DNA from: Bacillota bacterium | Lineage (GTDB): Bacteria; Bacillota; UBA4882; UBA8346 | DNA: 38,014 nucleotides | Reading direction: 5' to 3' | Assembly: GCA_023436305.1 (NCBI GenBank) | Contig: JAEZJQ010000134.1 | Span: 1 to 38,014 of the forward strand | Shown here: piece after piece, positions 8,483-15,515 of the stretch | Numbering within the stretch: position 1 is the first letter of the stretch | Layout: each line of letters starts with the position of its first letter | Made by a program: the position numbers and the translations under genes | Notes under the pieces: generated by a model | What the model was told of the DNA's origin: nothing | What the model saw: the letters and a program-made list of their open reading frames with translations, nothing else | Databases searched by the model: none

Positions 8483-8923
8483 TCAGGCGTTGGTCGACAA
8501 CGTTCCGCCAATGATGACCAAAATGGCGCCGATGATTACTTTCGGACTATTCACGGTTTTCCATTCGCTAAAAATGATTAAACCTAAAATTACCGCCACC
8601 AGGGTATTGGTATTGAATATCGGAACCAGTTTGCTGACTGGCATTTTAAAATGAGAATAGGCTAAAGCAATCAAACAAGTAGCCACCCCCCAAACGACCC
8701 CGTTGAGTGTAGCATAAAAACCGGAAGTGGGGGATATGGTGTATTCTTTAAAAATGACGCAATATGCCGTGCCGATGGTAATGGCGCAAATACCGACCAC
8801 GATCAAATACATTCCCGGACTTATTTTATGCTGTGAGGAGGCCTTTTGTAATATATTATAAACACCATACAAAATTGCCGGGATAAATCCGCCAATAAGA
8901 TAACCGATAACCGATTGATTCAT
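8483..8923 (-). CDS. Half-size EamA/DMT-type transporter
   Basis: A 146-residue, very hydrophobic protein with about five predicted membrane helices (roughly 5-25, 37-58, 69-89, 96-117 and 123-143). It has the EamA-like ending PKVIIGAILVIIGGTL. Most EamA permeases are ~290-residue tandem duplications; this is a single unit and probably works as a dimer. The start is well supported, with AAGGAG 8 bases before ATG. No substrate can be named. A MocR regulator follows on the same strand, a known type of pairing, so the substrate may be an amino acid or vitamin B6-related compound (inference only). Confidence 0.8.
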   Translation of the reverse strand: MNQSVIGYLIGGFIPAILYGVYNILQKASSQHKISPGMYLIVVGICAITIGTAYCVIFKEYTISPTSGFYATLNGVVWGVATCLIALAYSHFKMPVSKLVPIFNTNTLVAVILGLIIFSEWKTVNSPKVIIGAILVIIGGTLSTNA

Positions 8924-8968
8924 ATGTGCAACTCCTTCTTTTTAATAAAGTCCTGATTTATTTCTCTT

Positions 8969-8974
8969 ATTATA
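8969..8974 (-). promoter_or_regulatory. Candidate -10 box for the EamA-like gene
   Basis: The minus strand reads TATAAT, 45 bases before the start codon. The -35 region at 17 bases spacing (TGGTAA) is poor. The flanking 8924-9277 spacer is AT-rich and holds no gene. It also contains a TGAAACCCGTTTCA inverted repeat at 9021-9034 and repeated CTTAATATG motifs near 9108 and 9143. Confidence 0.35.
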
Positions 8975-9212
8975 CTAAATTTTTTTTCTTTTTACCAGGA
9001 ATGACGATAAAACCATTCATTGAAACCCGTTTCATTGGCAAAAAAGGATTCGAAACCTCAAGAAGCACCAAATTTAATATCGGCACCTTTTTGATAATCG
9101 GTTAATACTTAATATGTCAAATATGCCGGGACTTTTTTACAATGCTTAATATGCCCGGCGGACAAGATAATATTTAAAAGCGTGCTCTTAAACATGGTTG
9201 CCCTTAAAAAAC

Positions 9213-9241
9213 TTTACTCCCCGAATTTGATCAAGTATAAT
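9213..9241 (+). promoter_or_regulatory. Sigma-A-like promoter of the cNMP-binding-domain gene
   Basis: TTTACT (9213-9218) is separated by 17 bases from a perfect TATAAT (9236-9241), giving a leader of about 45 bases before ATG 9296. Two copies of CGATCG (9252-9257 and 9269-9274) flank an AT-rich core just downstream and could form an operator. Confidence 0.5.
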
Positions 9242-9295
9242 TAACCCATTACGATCGATTTAATTTTCCGATCGAAATTGCCGGGGGTGTACTTT

Positions 9296-9817
9296 ATGCA
9301 AAAAATTAGCGACGGGTCTCTAATATCAAGATTAAATAATATCAGTATTTTTCATAATTTAAATGATGATGAAAAGCGTAATTTATTAGGGATTTGTGAT
9401 TTATTGGAATATTACAAGGGAGATCGGGTCATTACCCAAGGGGAAGAAAGTTCTAGTTTTTTTATTGTGGTAACGGGTACGTTACAAGTTACGGTTAAGG
9501 ATTCTAGCGGAACCGAGATCTTTATTTCGAATATTCAAGAAGGCGATTTCTTTGGTGAAACCGGTATTTTTGGCGATTCGAAAAGAACCGCCAATGTTTC
9601 TCCGGTAGACACCGCCCGGATCTTGTGTGTCGGGAAGAATGACTTTTTTCGTTTCATCCATATGTATCCGCATGCTGGAGTCAAAATATTAATGCTCTTT
9701 GTATTCGGCCTTATGAAAAAGTTGAATGAAACCAACCAAGGCCTGATGGCCATGGAGAAACGAACCGTGGTCAATCAAAATGAAATCAATCACTTGTTCA
9801 AAGAGGAGAAAAGGTAG
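9296..9817 (+). CDS. Stand-alone cyclic-nucleotide-binding-domain protein
   Basis: A 173-residue protein made almost wholly of one Crp-like cyclic-nucleotide-binding domain (residues ~12-130), with the phosphate-binding cassette GDFFGETGIFGDSKRTANV including the conserved arginine. The C-terminal ~40 residues are helical. There is no helix-turn-helix as in Crp/Fnr proteins, so it should act by protein-protein contact rather than DNA binding. The frame opens with TTG at 9278, but ATG 9296 with GGGGGTG 6 bases upstream is preferred. It stands alone after a good promoter, and its function is unknown. Whether it binds cAMP, c-di-AMP or no ligand cannot be told. Confidence 0.82.
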   Translation: MQKISDGSLISRLNNISIFHNLNDDEKRNLLGICDLLEYYKGDRVITQGEESSSFFIVVTGTLQVTVKDSSGTEIFISNIQEGDFFGETGIFGDSKRTANVSPVDTARILCVGKNDFFRFIHMYPHAGVKILMLFVFGLMKKLNETNQGLMAMEKRTVVNQNEINHLFKEEKR

Positions 9818-9829
9818 CTTTCAAACTTT

Positions 9830-10108
9830 TTATTTATATAATCGATTCTTCGAAATAAAATGGGCCGGATAAGGGCTTTCATTAGATTTAACGGTTATTT
9901 TGGGATTCTGTTCAATGAATTTCACCAACAGATCCAATAATGTCATTGATTCTTCTTCAACTTTAACAGCCTGCCTGATTAATTGGGCCACGATTTGCGG
10001 AACATGCTCTTCTCTTTCCGGCGGATTGCCGGGAGCTAATTGTACGAATGGATTTGGTTCCGGGGTATCGGTAGATTTTTTAGGACATTTTATAAAAGGA
10101 TACTCCAT
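9830..10108 (-). CDS. Small protein of unknown function
   Basis: A 92-residue protein that I do not recognise. It begins MEYPFIKCPKK, is rich in Pro and Glu in the first 35 residues, and has a probable amphipathic helix at about 36-70 (VPQIVAQLIRQAVKVEEES). No signal peptide or membrane segment is visible. It is considered real because GGGGAGG lies 8 bases before ATG. It converges on the cNMP-binding-domain gene with only 12 bases between stop codons. A small TAGTAATACTA palindrome lies about 25 bases upstream (10131-10141). Confidence 0.6.
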   Translation of the reverse strand: MEYPFIKCPKKSTDTPEPNPFVQLAPGNPPEREEHVPQIVAQLIRQAVKVEEESMTLLDLLVKFIEQNPKITVKSNESPYPAHFISKNRLYK

Positions 10109-10212
10109 GGATTTTTCCTCCCCAAAATTTTAGTAATACTAAAGATATACGATTTCATCCCAAATTATTCCCAAAATTCAGCGGGAAATAAATAAAAAAG
10201 TTTCGCTTCAAT

Positions 10213-10240
10213 AAAAAAAACGGGGATGTCCCCGTTTTTT
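10213..10240. terminator. Bidirectional rho-independent terminator
   Basis: CGGGG (10221-10225) pairs with CCCCG (10230-10234) around an ATGT tetraloop, flanked by eight A on the left and six T on the right. It works in both directions and ends the TIG/OmpA transcript about 30 bases after its stop codon. Confidence 0.85.
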
Positions 10241-10269
10241 CCGTTCTTCATTGACGTAACACCGATCTA

Positions 10270-11670
10270 TCATTTGTTGTTCTGAATTCCTTGTTCTTTG
10301 GTGGGTGGGGCTTCCCACATTAAGATATCAACCCGCCGGTTATACTGTTGACTGGCTTCATCATGCCCTTTTTTGGACAAATAATCTTTACCGTAAGCGT
10401 AAACCGTTATCCGATTGGCGGAAATTCCATGTTCCACCAGATATTTCTTGATGTTATGGGCCCGTTTGGAGGATAACTCCAGATTATATTCCCGGGTACC
10501 CCGTTCATCGGTATGGCCGCCAATTAACAAAAACAGGGTGGGATTAGCTTTTAATACCGCCAGATTGGCATTTAGAACCGAAATTTGATCCCGGCGTAAA
10601 TCAAAGCGATCGTAGTTAAAAAAGATTGGTTTCAACAGTTTATTGGGATCGATGGCCGGCCGGAACACTTCGACGGTAAAACCATCGACTAAAGTAGCGG
10701 TTTGGCCATCGGGATTGGTGATAACCACGTTATATTGGCCTACCGGCTGGTTGGTAATGTCCAGGAAACAGCTTAGTTTGGTTTCGGATTCGAACTTGGT
10801 ATTCAACCCGTTCATTTCGATTCCTTTCCCGGTCAATTTAACAGTGCTGTTACGCTGGAAGTTTAAGCCGTCAATACTGGTTAAAACCGCCCCGTTATTA
10901 AATCCCTTATCCGGGGTTATCGCCTTGATTACCGGAGCCGGGGGTAGCGTCGGCTCCACGTAAGGAGTGGCGGTTGGAGTTGGAACCGGGGTAGGTTTGG
11001 GAGTTGGCGATGGTTTGGGGGCCGCGATTTCAAAACCGCCGGGTAAAACTCCGGTTCCATTGTCATCATTAATGACTTTGACATCATAAATTCCGGGAAT
11101 TGCCCCTTTTAAATTTAATTCGCAGCTAATCCGGTTATCGGAAACGACGATTACTTTGGCGGCTCCGATATCCATTTGGGAACTGCTTAACATCACCGAG
11201 GCGCCGGGCCGGAAGTTGGTTCCACTCAGATTGGAGATCTTCACCAAGGTATTGTTGAGACTCCATTTCGGATCGATGCCGGTTATGGTGGGCGCCGGCA
11301 AATATATGGTAAAACCATTGGCCAGGATGGCCGGTTTCTCTTTTTTAGTAATGGTTCCAATATTACTCACCACTACATTCCAGACCCCGGGGGTTTTCCC
11401 GTTCAAGTTTAAAGTGCAAGTAAGTTCGGTTTTCGAGGCCAATTTGAGATTTTCCGCCATAATATCGGCTTCACCGGCCTTTGTCAGTTTGACAAAGACG
11501 GACTTGTGAAAGTTATTGCCGGCTATCCCCAGATCGATTATTTCCGTATTCACCCCGTGATTGGTGGAAAGCGATATTACCGTCGGATTGGGACACCCAA
11601 AAACCGCAACCTTAGTGCTTATAAACAAAATAAACCCGAGAACCAGCAAATGAAATAACTTTTTTTTCAT
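10270..11670 (-). CDS. Secreted TIG-repeat protein with Pal/OmpA C-terminal domain
   Basis: A 466-residue exported protein. A hydrophobic signal (residues ~5-24) ends in VFGC, a possible but imperfect lipobox. Three IPT/TIG immunoglobulin-like repeats follow (about 27-122, 128-215 and 245-336), with a Pro/Thr-rich linker around 216-242 between the second and third. Residues ~345-455 form an OmpA-like peptidoglycan-binding domain with the Pal signature GGHTDERGTREYN and the closing NRRVDI. Pal-like domains tether peptidoglycan to an outer membrane, so in a spore-former this suggests a diderm envelope; a wall-binding role in a monoderm is the alternative. GGAGG lies 8 bases before ATG. No beta-barrel is visible. 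Transcribed alone, with a strong terminator. Confidence 0.88.
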   Translation of the reverse strand: MKKKLFHLLVLGFILFISTKVAVFGCPNPTVISLSTNHGVNTEIIDLGIAGNNFHKSVFVKLTKAGEADIMAENLKLASKTELTCTLNLNGKTPGVWNVVVSNIGTITKKEKPAILANGFTIYLPAPTITGIDPKWSLNNTLVKISNLSGTNFRPGASVMLSSSQMDIGAAKVIVVSDNRISCELNLKGAIPGIYDVKVINDDNGTGVLPGGFEIAAPKPSPTPKPTPVPTPTATPYVEPTLPPAPVIKAITPDKGFNNGAVLTSIDGLNFQRNSTVKLTGKGIEMNGLNTKFESETKLSCFLDITNQPVGQYNVVITNPDGQTATLVDGFTVEVFRPAIDPNKLLKPIFFNYDRFDLRRDQISVLNANLAVLKANPTLFLLIGGHTDERGTREYNLELSSKRAHNIKKYLVEHGISANRITVYAYGKDYLSKKGHDEASQQYNRRVDILMWEAPPTKEQGIQNNK

Positions 11671-11944
11671 GATTTTAACCTCCGTAACGATTTAGTGAAG
11701 CAATGACGGCGCGGTATGTCCAAAAGAAAGGGTGTTCGACGGACGAATGGGTCCCTGCCGTTTTAAAACCTGTTGATATGTACATGGGGTATTTGTTTTC
11801 TAAATTCCGGTCCAAATTCCTGCTAATATTCGGTAAGATTTATTGGAAGTGGAATATAAATCTATAGAAGAAATTATCGTCTTGAAATATTAGTCTGATA
11901 ATGTTAAAGAAAGGTTACATTTTGGTATTATTTATCGAAAACGG

Positions 11945-11973
11945 TTGATCCAGCCAGTGAAAGATCATATAAT
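11945..11973 (+). promoter_or_regulatory. Sigma-A-like promoter of the 48-residue zinc-ribbon gene
   Basis: TTGATC (11945-11950), a 17-base spacer and a perfect TATAAT (11968-11973), with a leader of about 70 bases to ATG 12050. The rest of the 11671-12049 spacer shows no gene. A GGGACA-rich stretch (11985-12022) resembles half of a common Bacillota intergenic palindrome, but no second arm is present. Confidence 0.55.
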
Positions 11974-12049
11974 AAAAATTGTCAAGGGACAAAAAAAGAA
12001 CCGCAGGGACAGAAAATGCCCCAATGGTCTGAGATAGGAGATGAATTCC

Positions 12050-12196
12050 ATGAAGTGTCATAACTGCCAGAAAGAAATTCCGTTTCATACAAATTATTGC
12101 CCATATTGCGGGAGTGTTCTGTTTGGAAGCAAATATGGGCGCACCGATTTAACCCGGCTGGTGAAGCTCAAAAGCTACGGGCTCATTAATGGTTAG
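12050..12196 (+). CDS. Zinc-ribbon microprotein, 48 residues
   Basis: A 48-residue protein starting MKCHNCQKEIPFHTNYCPYC, with two CxxC pairs 11 residues apart (C3/C6 and C17/C20) that form a complete zinc-ribbon. A basic tail follows. GGAG lies 9 bases before ATG, and there is a good promoter at 11945. Its last 11 bases overlap the 3' end of spoIIP on the opposite strand. The function is unknown; zinc-ribbon stubs of this kind often mediate protein or nucleic-acid contacts. A similar 47-residue protein lies at 13501 on the other side of spoIIP. Confidence 0.65.
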   Translation: MKCHNCQKEIPFHTNYCPYCGSVLFGSKYGRTDLTRLVKLKSYGLING

Positions 12197-13310
12197 GTTC
12201 CGTTGCTTCCGGTGGATTGACCTCATTCTTCGTTTCTTGATTTAAAGTTATCATGATCGCCCCCGCCAAGAGTTCCACTGCCCGATAAATTTCTTCCAAG
12301 GTTGAATTTTGGTCGCCAATTTCGAGAATTAGCGCATGATCATGCAAATGTTGATTATAACGGGCATCCGATATCAAAACACGGCTATTTAAGCCAGGAT
12401 AATACAAGTTCATATTTTCCGCCAACCGGGTGGCAAATTGATGATTGATTTTCCAATGAGGATGCGCAAGACCCATTTTATCACTACCGACAACGATCCC
12501 GACGGTGGCTATATTTTGGTTATTAATCACACATCTGGCGTTGATGCCCGGTGTGGCATCCCGATGAATATCCAATACTGCCCGAATAGAGGGATATTCC
12601 TTTAAATATTTTTTTATCGTGACCTGGGACCGTTGATACGATTCCCGAAACGGGATTTGATCGTGGCTTTCATCGGTGTAAATGGTTTTGACATTGTATT
12701 TTTCCGATAAAACTTGCTGCAGGTGTTTCCCAACCAGGACGATATCCCCTTTGGGATAGATATGTTCCTTGCCGCCAACCGGCAGATACGATTCCGAAGT
12801 GTGGGTATGATAAAGAAAAACTACGGGAGCTTCCGGCGTTTCGGGGAGAAGATCATCTTTAACGGGCTTCGAAATATTCTCCGGTTGTGGTGGCAAGACC
12901 TGGGGGGGAAGGGTTTTAACCGGAATCAACGTGGGCGGAGTTAACGCTAATAATGGAATCTGTGCTTTCAGAATCTCCCGGGGATTAGTGGCTTTGATGT
13001 TACCCGCTAGCCACCAATATAGTTCAGACCAATTAATATTGAGAACCGTAATGGGGTCCTCTTCCCCAATCGAGTTTTCCAGAATGGGAACTCCGCATTT
13101 GAGTATAAAACGGCTGGTGTGGGTATCCAAATGAAACCGGCGATGCCCTTCGACGGAGATGGCATTAAAACATAACAACCGTGCCGGGGTTGGCTTGGTG
13201 AAAATAACGCCCAACATTCCAAATAACATAAAAATGATACCTAGAGTGCCATAGGTAAACCATATCGGAATGTTGCGTTTGGCATTTTTTTTATCGTTGA
13301 TATCCAGCAT
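12186..13310 (-). CDS. spoIIP: Stage II sporulation protein P
   Basis: A 374-residue SpoIIP, the peptidoglycan amidase/endopeptidase of the DMP engulfment machinery. A single membrane helix lies at ~17-37, then an extracytoplasmic linker rich in proline (120-160), then the amidase domain from ~163. Its catalytic motifs are YHTHTSESY (His168, Glu173), LDIHRD and the C-terminal LILEIGDQNST glutamate. With SpoIID and SpoIIM (not in this window) it acts on the septal wall during engulfment, which supports a spore-forming host. AAGGCGG lies 6 bases before ATG. A CATACAAT box (complement of 13336-13343) matches a sigma-E -10 element, but no -35 partner is seen at the usual spacing. Confidence 0.94.
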   Translation of the reverse strand: MLDINDKKNAKRNIPIWFTYGTLGIIFMLFGMLGVIFTKPTPARLLCFNAISVEGHRRFHLDTHTSRFILKCGVPILENSIGEEDPITVLNINWSELYWWLAGNIKATNPREILKAQIPLLALTPPTLIPVKTLPPQVLPPQPENISKPVKDDLLPETPEAPVVFLYHTHTSESYLPVGGKEHIYPKGDIVLVGKHLQQVLSEKYNVKTIYTDESHDQIPFRESYQRSQVTIKKYLKEYPSIRAVLDIHRDATPGINARCVINNQNIATVGIVVGSDKMGLAHPHWKINHQFATRLAENMNLYYPGLNSRVLISDARYNQHLHDHALILEIGDQNSTLEEIYRAVELLAGAIMITLNQETKNEVNPPEATEPNH

Positions 13311-13500
13311 CTAGGTCCGCCTTTCTTTGCCAATAATTGTATGCCGGCGGGTTTCGTTTTTAGAACATATTTCTATAAAACCTATCCAAACAACAAATTT
13401 TGATTTTAGCCGGACACTTTTGAAAAATTTGAGCATATATTATGAAGTGCTGTCATAGATTAACCTTTGCATGATAAAAATAATTCGGAGGTATATATTT

Positions 13501-13644
13501 ATGTTTTGTAGTGATTGCGGTAATAAGATAAGATCGTGGCAGGAATATTGCGTACGGTGTGGTGCGGATTTATTTCAGAAAAGACCTTCGGGCGCAACGC
13601 ACCAGCATTCTGTATTCGCCAGATTTTTCCGCCATAATCGATAG
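13501..13644 (+). CDS. Zinc-ribbon microprotein, 47 residues
   Basis: A 47-residue protein starting MFCSDCGNKIRSWQEYCVRC, with CxxC pairs at C3/C6 and C17/C20, and then a His/Arg-rich basic tail. GGAGG lies about 10 bases before ATG. A strong terminator begins at the stop codon, which supports a genuine short transcription unit. It has the same cysteine spacing as the 48-residue protein at 12050, but the tails are unrelated. Function unknown. Confidence 0.62.
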   Translation: MFCSDCGNKIRSWQEYCVRCGADLFQKRPSGATHQHSVFARFFRHNR

Positions 13645-13665
13645 CCGAAACCGGCTATTTTTTTT
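13641..13665 (+). terminator. Terminator containing the microprotein stop codon
   Basis: ATAGCCG (13641-13647) pairs with CGGCTAT (13652-13658) around an AAAC loop, followed by an unbroken T run. The TAG stop codon lies inside the stem. Confidence 0.85.
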
Positions 13666-13831
13666 GGGGTATTATTTGGGTAGATTAAAATAAAATTTAC
13701 AAGGATATGTTAACCTCATGTAATATTTTTTCCGTTAACCGGTAAAAATATCGATTTTTGCGAAGTAAAATATTATTGGAAAAAAGTTTTTAAACAAACT
13801 TTTTATGGAGAATACTTTGTTTGAAGCTTTA

Positions 13832-13858
13832 TTCACAGTTGATATCCATTTCTGTGAA
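13832..13858. repeat. Inverted repeat upstream of the hydrogenase promoter
   Basis: TTCACAG (13832-13838) is mirrored by CTGTGAA (13852-13858). The match extends to TTATT on the left against AATAA on the right with a one-base bulge. It lies about 35 bases before the -35 box, so it could be an activator or repressor site. The spacing does not fit the Rex or Crp/Fnr consensus I know. Otherwise the spacer 13666-13891 holds no gene. Confidence 0.4.
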
Positions 13859-13891
13859 ATAATCCGTAACAGTTGGTCTATGTAAAAAGAC

Positions 13892-13919
13892 TTGACAAAG
13901 CGAAAAAGAATAGTAAAAT
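13892..13919 (+). promoter_or_regulatory. Strong sigma-A-like promoter of the hydrogenase operon
   Basis: A perfect TTGACA (13892-13897), a 16-base spacer and TAAAAT (13914-13919) predict transcription from about 13926 and a leader of ~155 bases. The promoter is overlaid by an inverted repeat: ACAAAGCGAA (13895-13904) with TTCGCTTTGT (13929-13938), and AAGAATA (13906-13912) with TATTCTT (13919-13925). The repeat covers both promoter boxes and the start site, which suggests an operator for a repressor. Confidence 0.7.
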
Positions 13920-13964
13920 ATTCTTGGGTTCGCTTTGTTTTGTAAATTTTTTTGTAATATTCAA

Positions 13965-14050
13965 TTTGTATGGCGTTGTATGACACCGCGTTTCCAAATG
14001 CGGCGCATTCCAGAAAAAATACAATATACTGCATACAAATAGCATACAAA
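13965..14050 (+). promoter_or_regulatory. Structured leader of the hydrogenase operon
   Basis: TTTGTATG (13965-13972) and TTGTATG (13976-13982) form a direct pair. They are mirrored by two copies of CATACAAA at 14032-14039 and 14043-14050, 11 bases apart. Transcribed RNA could fold into a long hairpin with a further inner CCGC/GCGG stem. The block ends 31 bases before the first start codon. It could be a leader RNA element or a double DNA operator; its sequence fits no riboswitch class I know. Confidence 0.5.
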
Positions 14051-14081
14051 ACTTAAAACTGATTTCAAGTGGGGGTAAATC

Positions 14082-15515
14082 ATGGAAACAATGATCTTGC
14101 TCGCTATTTTGCTGCCAATTGCAGGAGCCTTTATTTTGCCGGTGATCGGGAATTATTCCGCGAAAGCCCGTAATATAACGGCTTTGTTTTTGGTGGCGGC
14201 ATCTTTCGGATCTTCATTATCATTATTGGGGCAAGTATTGGCTGATAAAATAATTACTTTTTCATTGCCGATACACATTGGTTTCGGTTTGGACGTGGTA
14301 CTCACGGCGGATGCTTTGGGAGTATTGATGGCATTAGCCTCCTCCTTTGTGGGCATAATCATTGTAATGTATTCGTTTGGCTATATTCAACATGACTCCA
14401 ATCAAAACGAGTATTATATGATGGTGGTTTTATTCCTGGGTTCCATGGCCGGACTGGTTTATTCCCAGAATCTGATTTTCTTGTATTTGTTCTGGGAGAT
14501 TGCCGCCATTTGTTGTTGGAGATTGATTGGATTTTATCGGGAACGGGACACTGTTTTAAAGGCCGACAAGGCGTTTTTGGTGACCGTTTTCGGGGCCATT
14601 TCCATGTTATTGGGATTTATTATTTTGTACAATCAATATGGCACCTTCAACTTGCTGGAGATGCAGGGTAAGGAGGCTCCTAGTCTGGCGGTGTTGTTGA
14701 TAATGTTTGGTATTTTTTCCAAATCAGCGACTCTGCCTTTTCATACCTGGCTTCCGGATGCAGGCGTGGCTCCTTCTCCGGTTACCGCTTTACTGCATGC
14801 CGCAGTCCTGGTCAAGATTGGAGTTTTCGCCTTTGCTCGAATCTTCGTGGGCACACTTCATTTTGACCCCGTCTGGACCCAGATCTTGGCCATTGTCATT
14901 GCGGCCAGCGCTTTGGTATCCGGTGGCGCGGCTTTAATTGAAACCAATATCAAACGAATCATCGCTTATTCCACCATCAGCCAGTTGGCATTCATTTTCC
15001 TGGGATTGATAATGCATAATCCGATTGCGATTGCCGGGGGTTTGCTCTTCATGGTGATGCACGGATTGGGCAAAGGTGGACTGTTCCTGTGCGCCGGTAT
15101 CGTTGAACATAATACGCATACCAAGGATATTCGCGAAATGGGCGGTTTGATGAAAACCATGCCGGTAACCGCGTTTTCCTTTGCGTTATGCGCGCTTTCC
15201 ATCATGGGAATTCCGCCTTTCGGAGGATTCTTCGCCAAGTATATGGTGATTACCGGGGCGGTGGAGGGTGGATATCCGTGGATTGCGGGGGTCTTCATTG
15301 CCGGAGCCTTTTTAACGGTCTTATATATCTTGCGGCTCTTTTCTCTTGTCTTTTTGGGTGAATCCCGTTCTACAGTTACCGTTCAGGAAGGGTCTAAGAC
15401 CATGTTGGCCGCTGTGGTAATTTTAGCGGTATTGTCTTTACTTGGCGGGTTTTTGGTGTATTATCCAAATGAATTCATTCAAATTGCTTTAAAGCAGATG
15501 AAGGTGGTTATGTAA
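14082..15515 (+). CDS. Hydrogenase antiporter-like membrane subunit 1 (NuoL/M/N type)
   Basis: A 477-residue, ~14-helix membrane protein of the Mrp/NuoL-M-N family, which forms ion-pumping modules. It shows the helix-5 glutamate in LYLFWEIAAICCWRLIGFY, the helix-7 lysine and loop in KSATLPFHTWLPDAGVAPSP, and the helix-8 to -10 block KRIIAYSTISQLAFI. It is the first gene after the promoter and leader, and its stop codon touches the next start. GGGGGT lies ~6 bases before ATG. In the proposed complex it carries H+ or Na+ across the membrane, coupled to H2 formation or uptake. Which of L, M or N it equals is not certain; by elimination it is nearest to the N role, although its helix-5 region resembles NuoL/HyfB. 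Confidence 0.9.
   Translation: METMILLAILLPIAGAFILPVIGNYSAKARNITALFLVAASFGSSLSLLGQVLADKIITFSLPIHIGFGLDVVLTADALGVLMALASSFVGIIIVMYSFGYIQHDSNQNEYYMMVVLFLGSMAGLVYSQNLIFLYLFWEIAAICCWRLIGFYRERDTVLKADKAFLVTVFGAISMLLGFIILYNQYGTFNLLEMQGKEAPSLAVLLIMFGIFSKSATLPFHTWLPDAGVAPSPVTALLHAAVLVKIGVFAFARIFVGTLHFDPVWTQILAIVIAASALVSGGAALIETNIKRIIAYSTISQLAFIFLGLIMHNPIAIAGGLLFMVMHGLGKGGLFLCAGIVEHNTHTKDIREMGGLMKTMPVTAFSFALCALSIMGIPPFGGFFAKYMVITGAVEGGYPWIAGVFIAGAFLTVLYILRLFSLVFLGESRSTVTVQEGSKTMLAAVVILAVLSLLGGFLVYYPNEFIQIALKQMKVVM

Noticed and set aside
11985..12022. GGGACA-rich stretch resembling a Bacillota intergenic palindrome
   Set aside because: Only one arm is visible and no complementary partner lies nearby.
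13336..13365. Sigma-E promoter for spoIIP
   Set aside because: The -10 box CATACAAT is a good match, but nothing like the -35 element occurs at 13-15 bases, so it is mentioned only in the gene entry.
13735..14049. 104-codon reverse-strand reading frame in the hydrogenase control region
   Set aside because: It has no ribosome binding site and a low-complexity AT-rich composition. Its position coincides with the promoter, palindromes and leader repeats, which explain the sequence better.
13826..14050. Rex operator in front of the hydrogenase operon
   Set aside because: I looked for TTGT-N10-ACAA type sites. The nearest, CTGT-N13-ACAG around 13852, has the wrong spacing.
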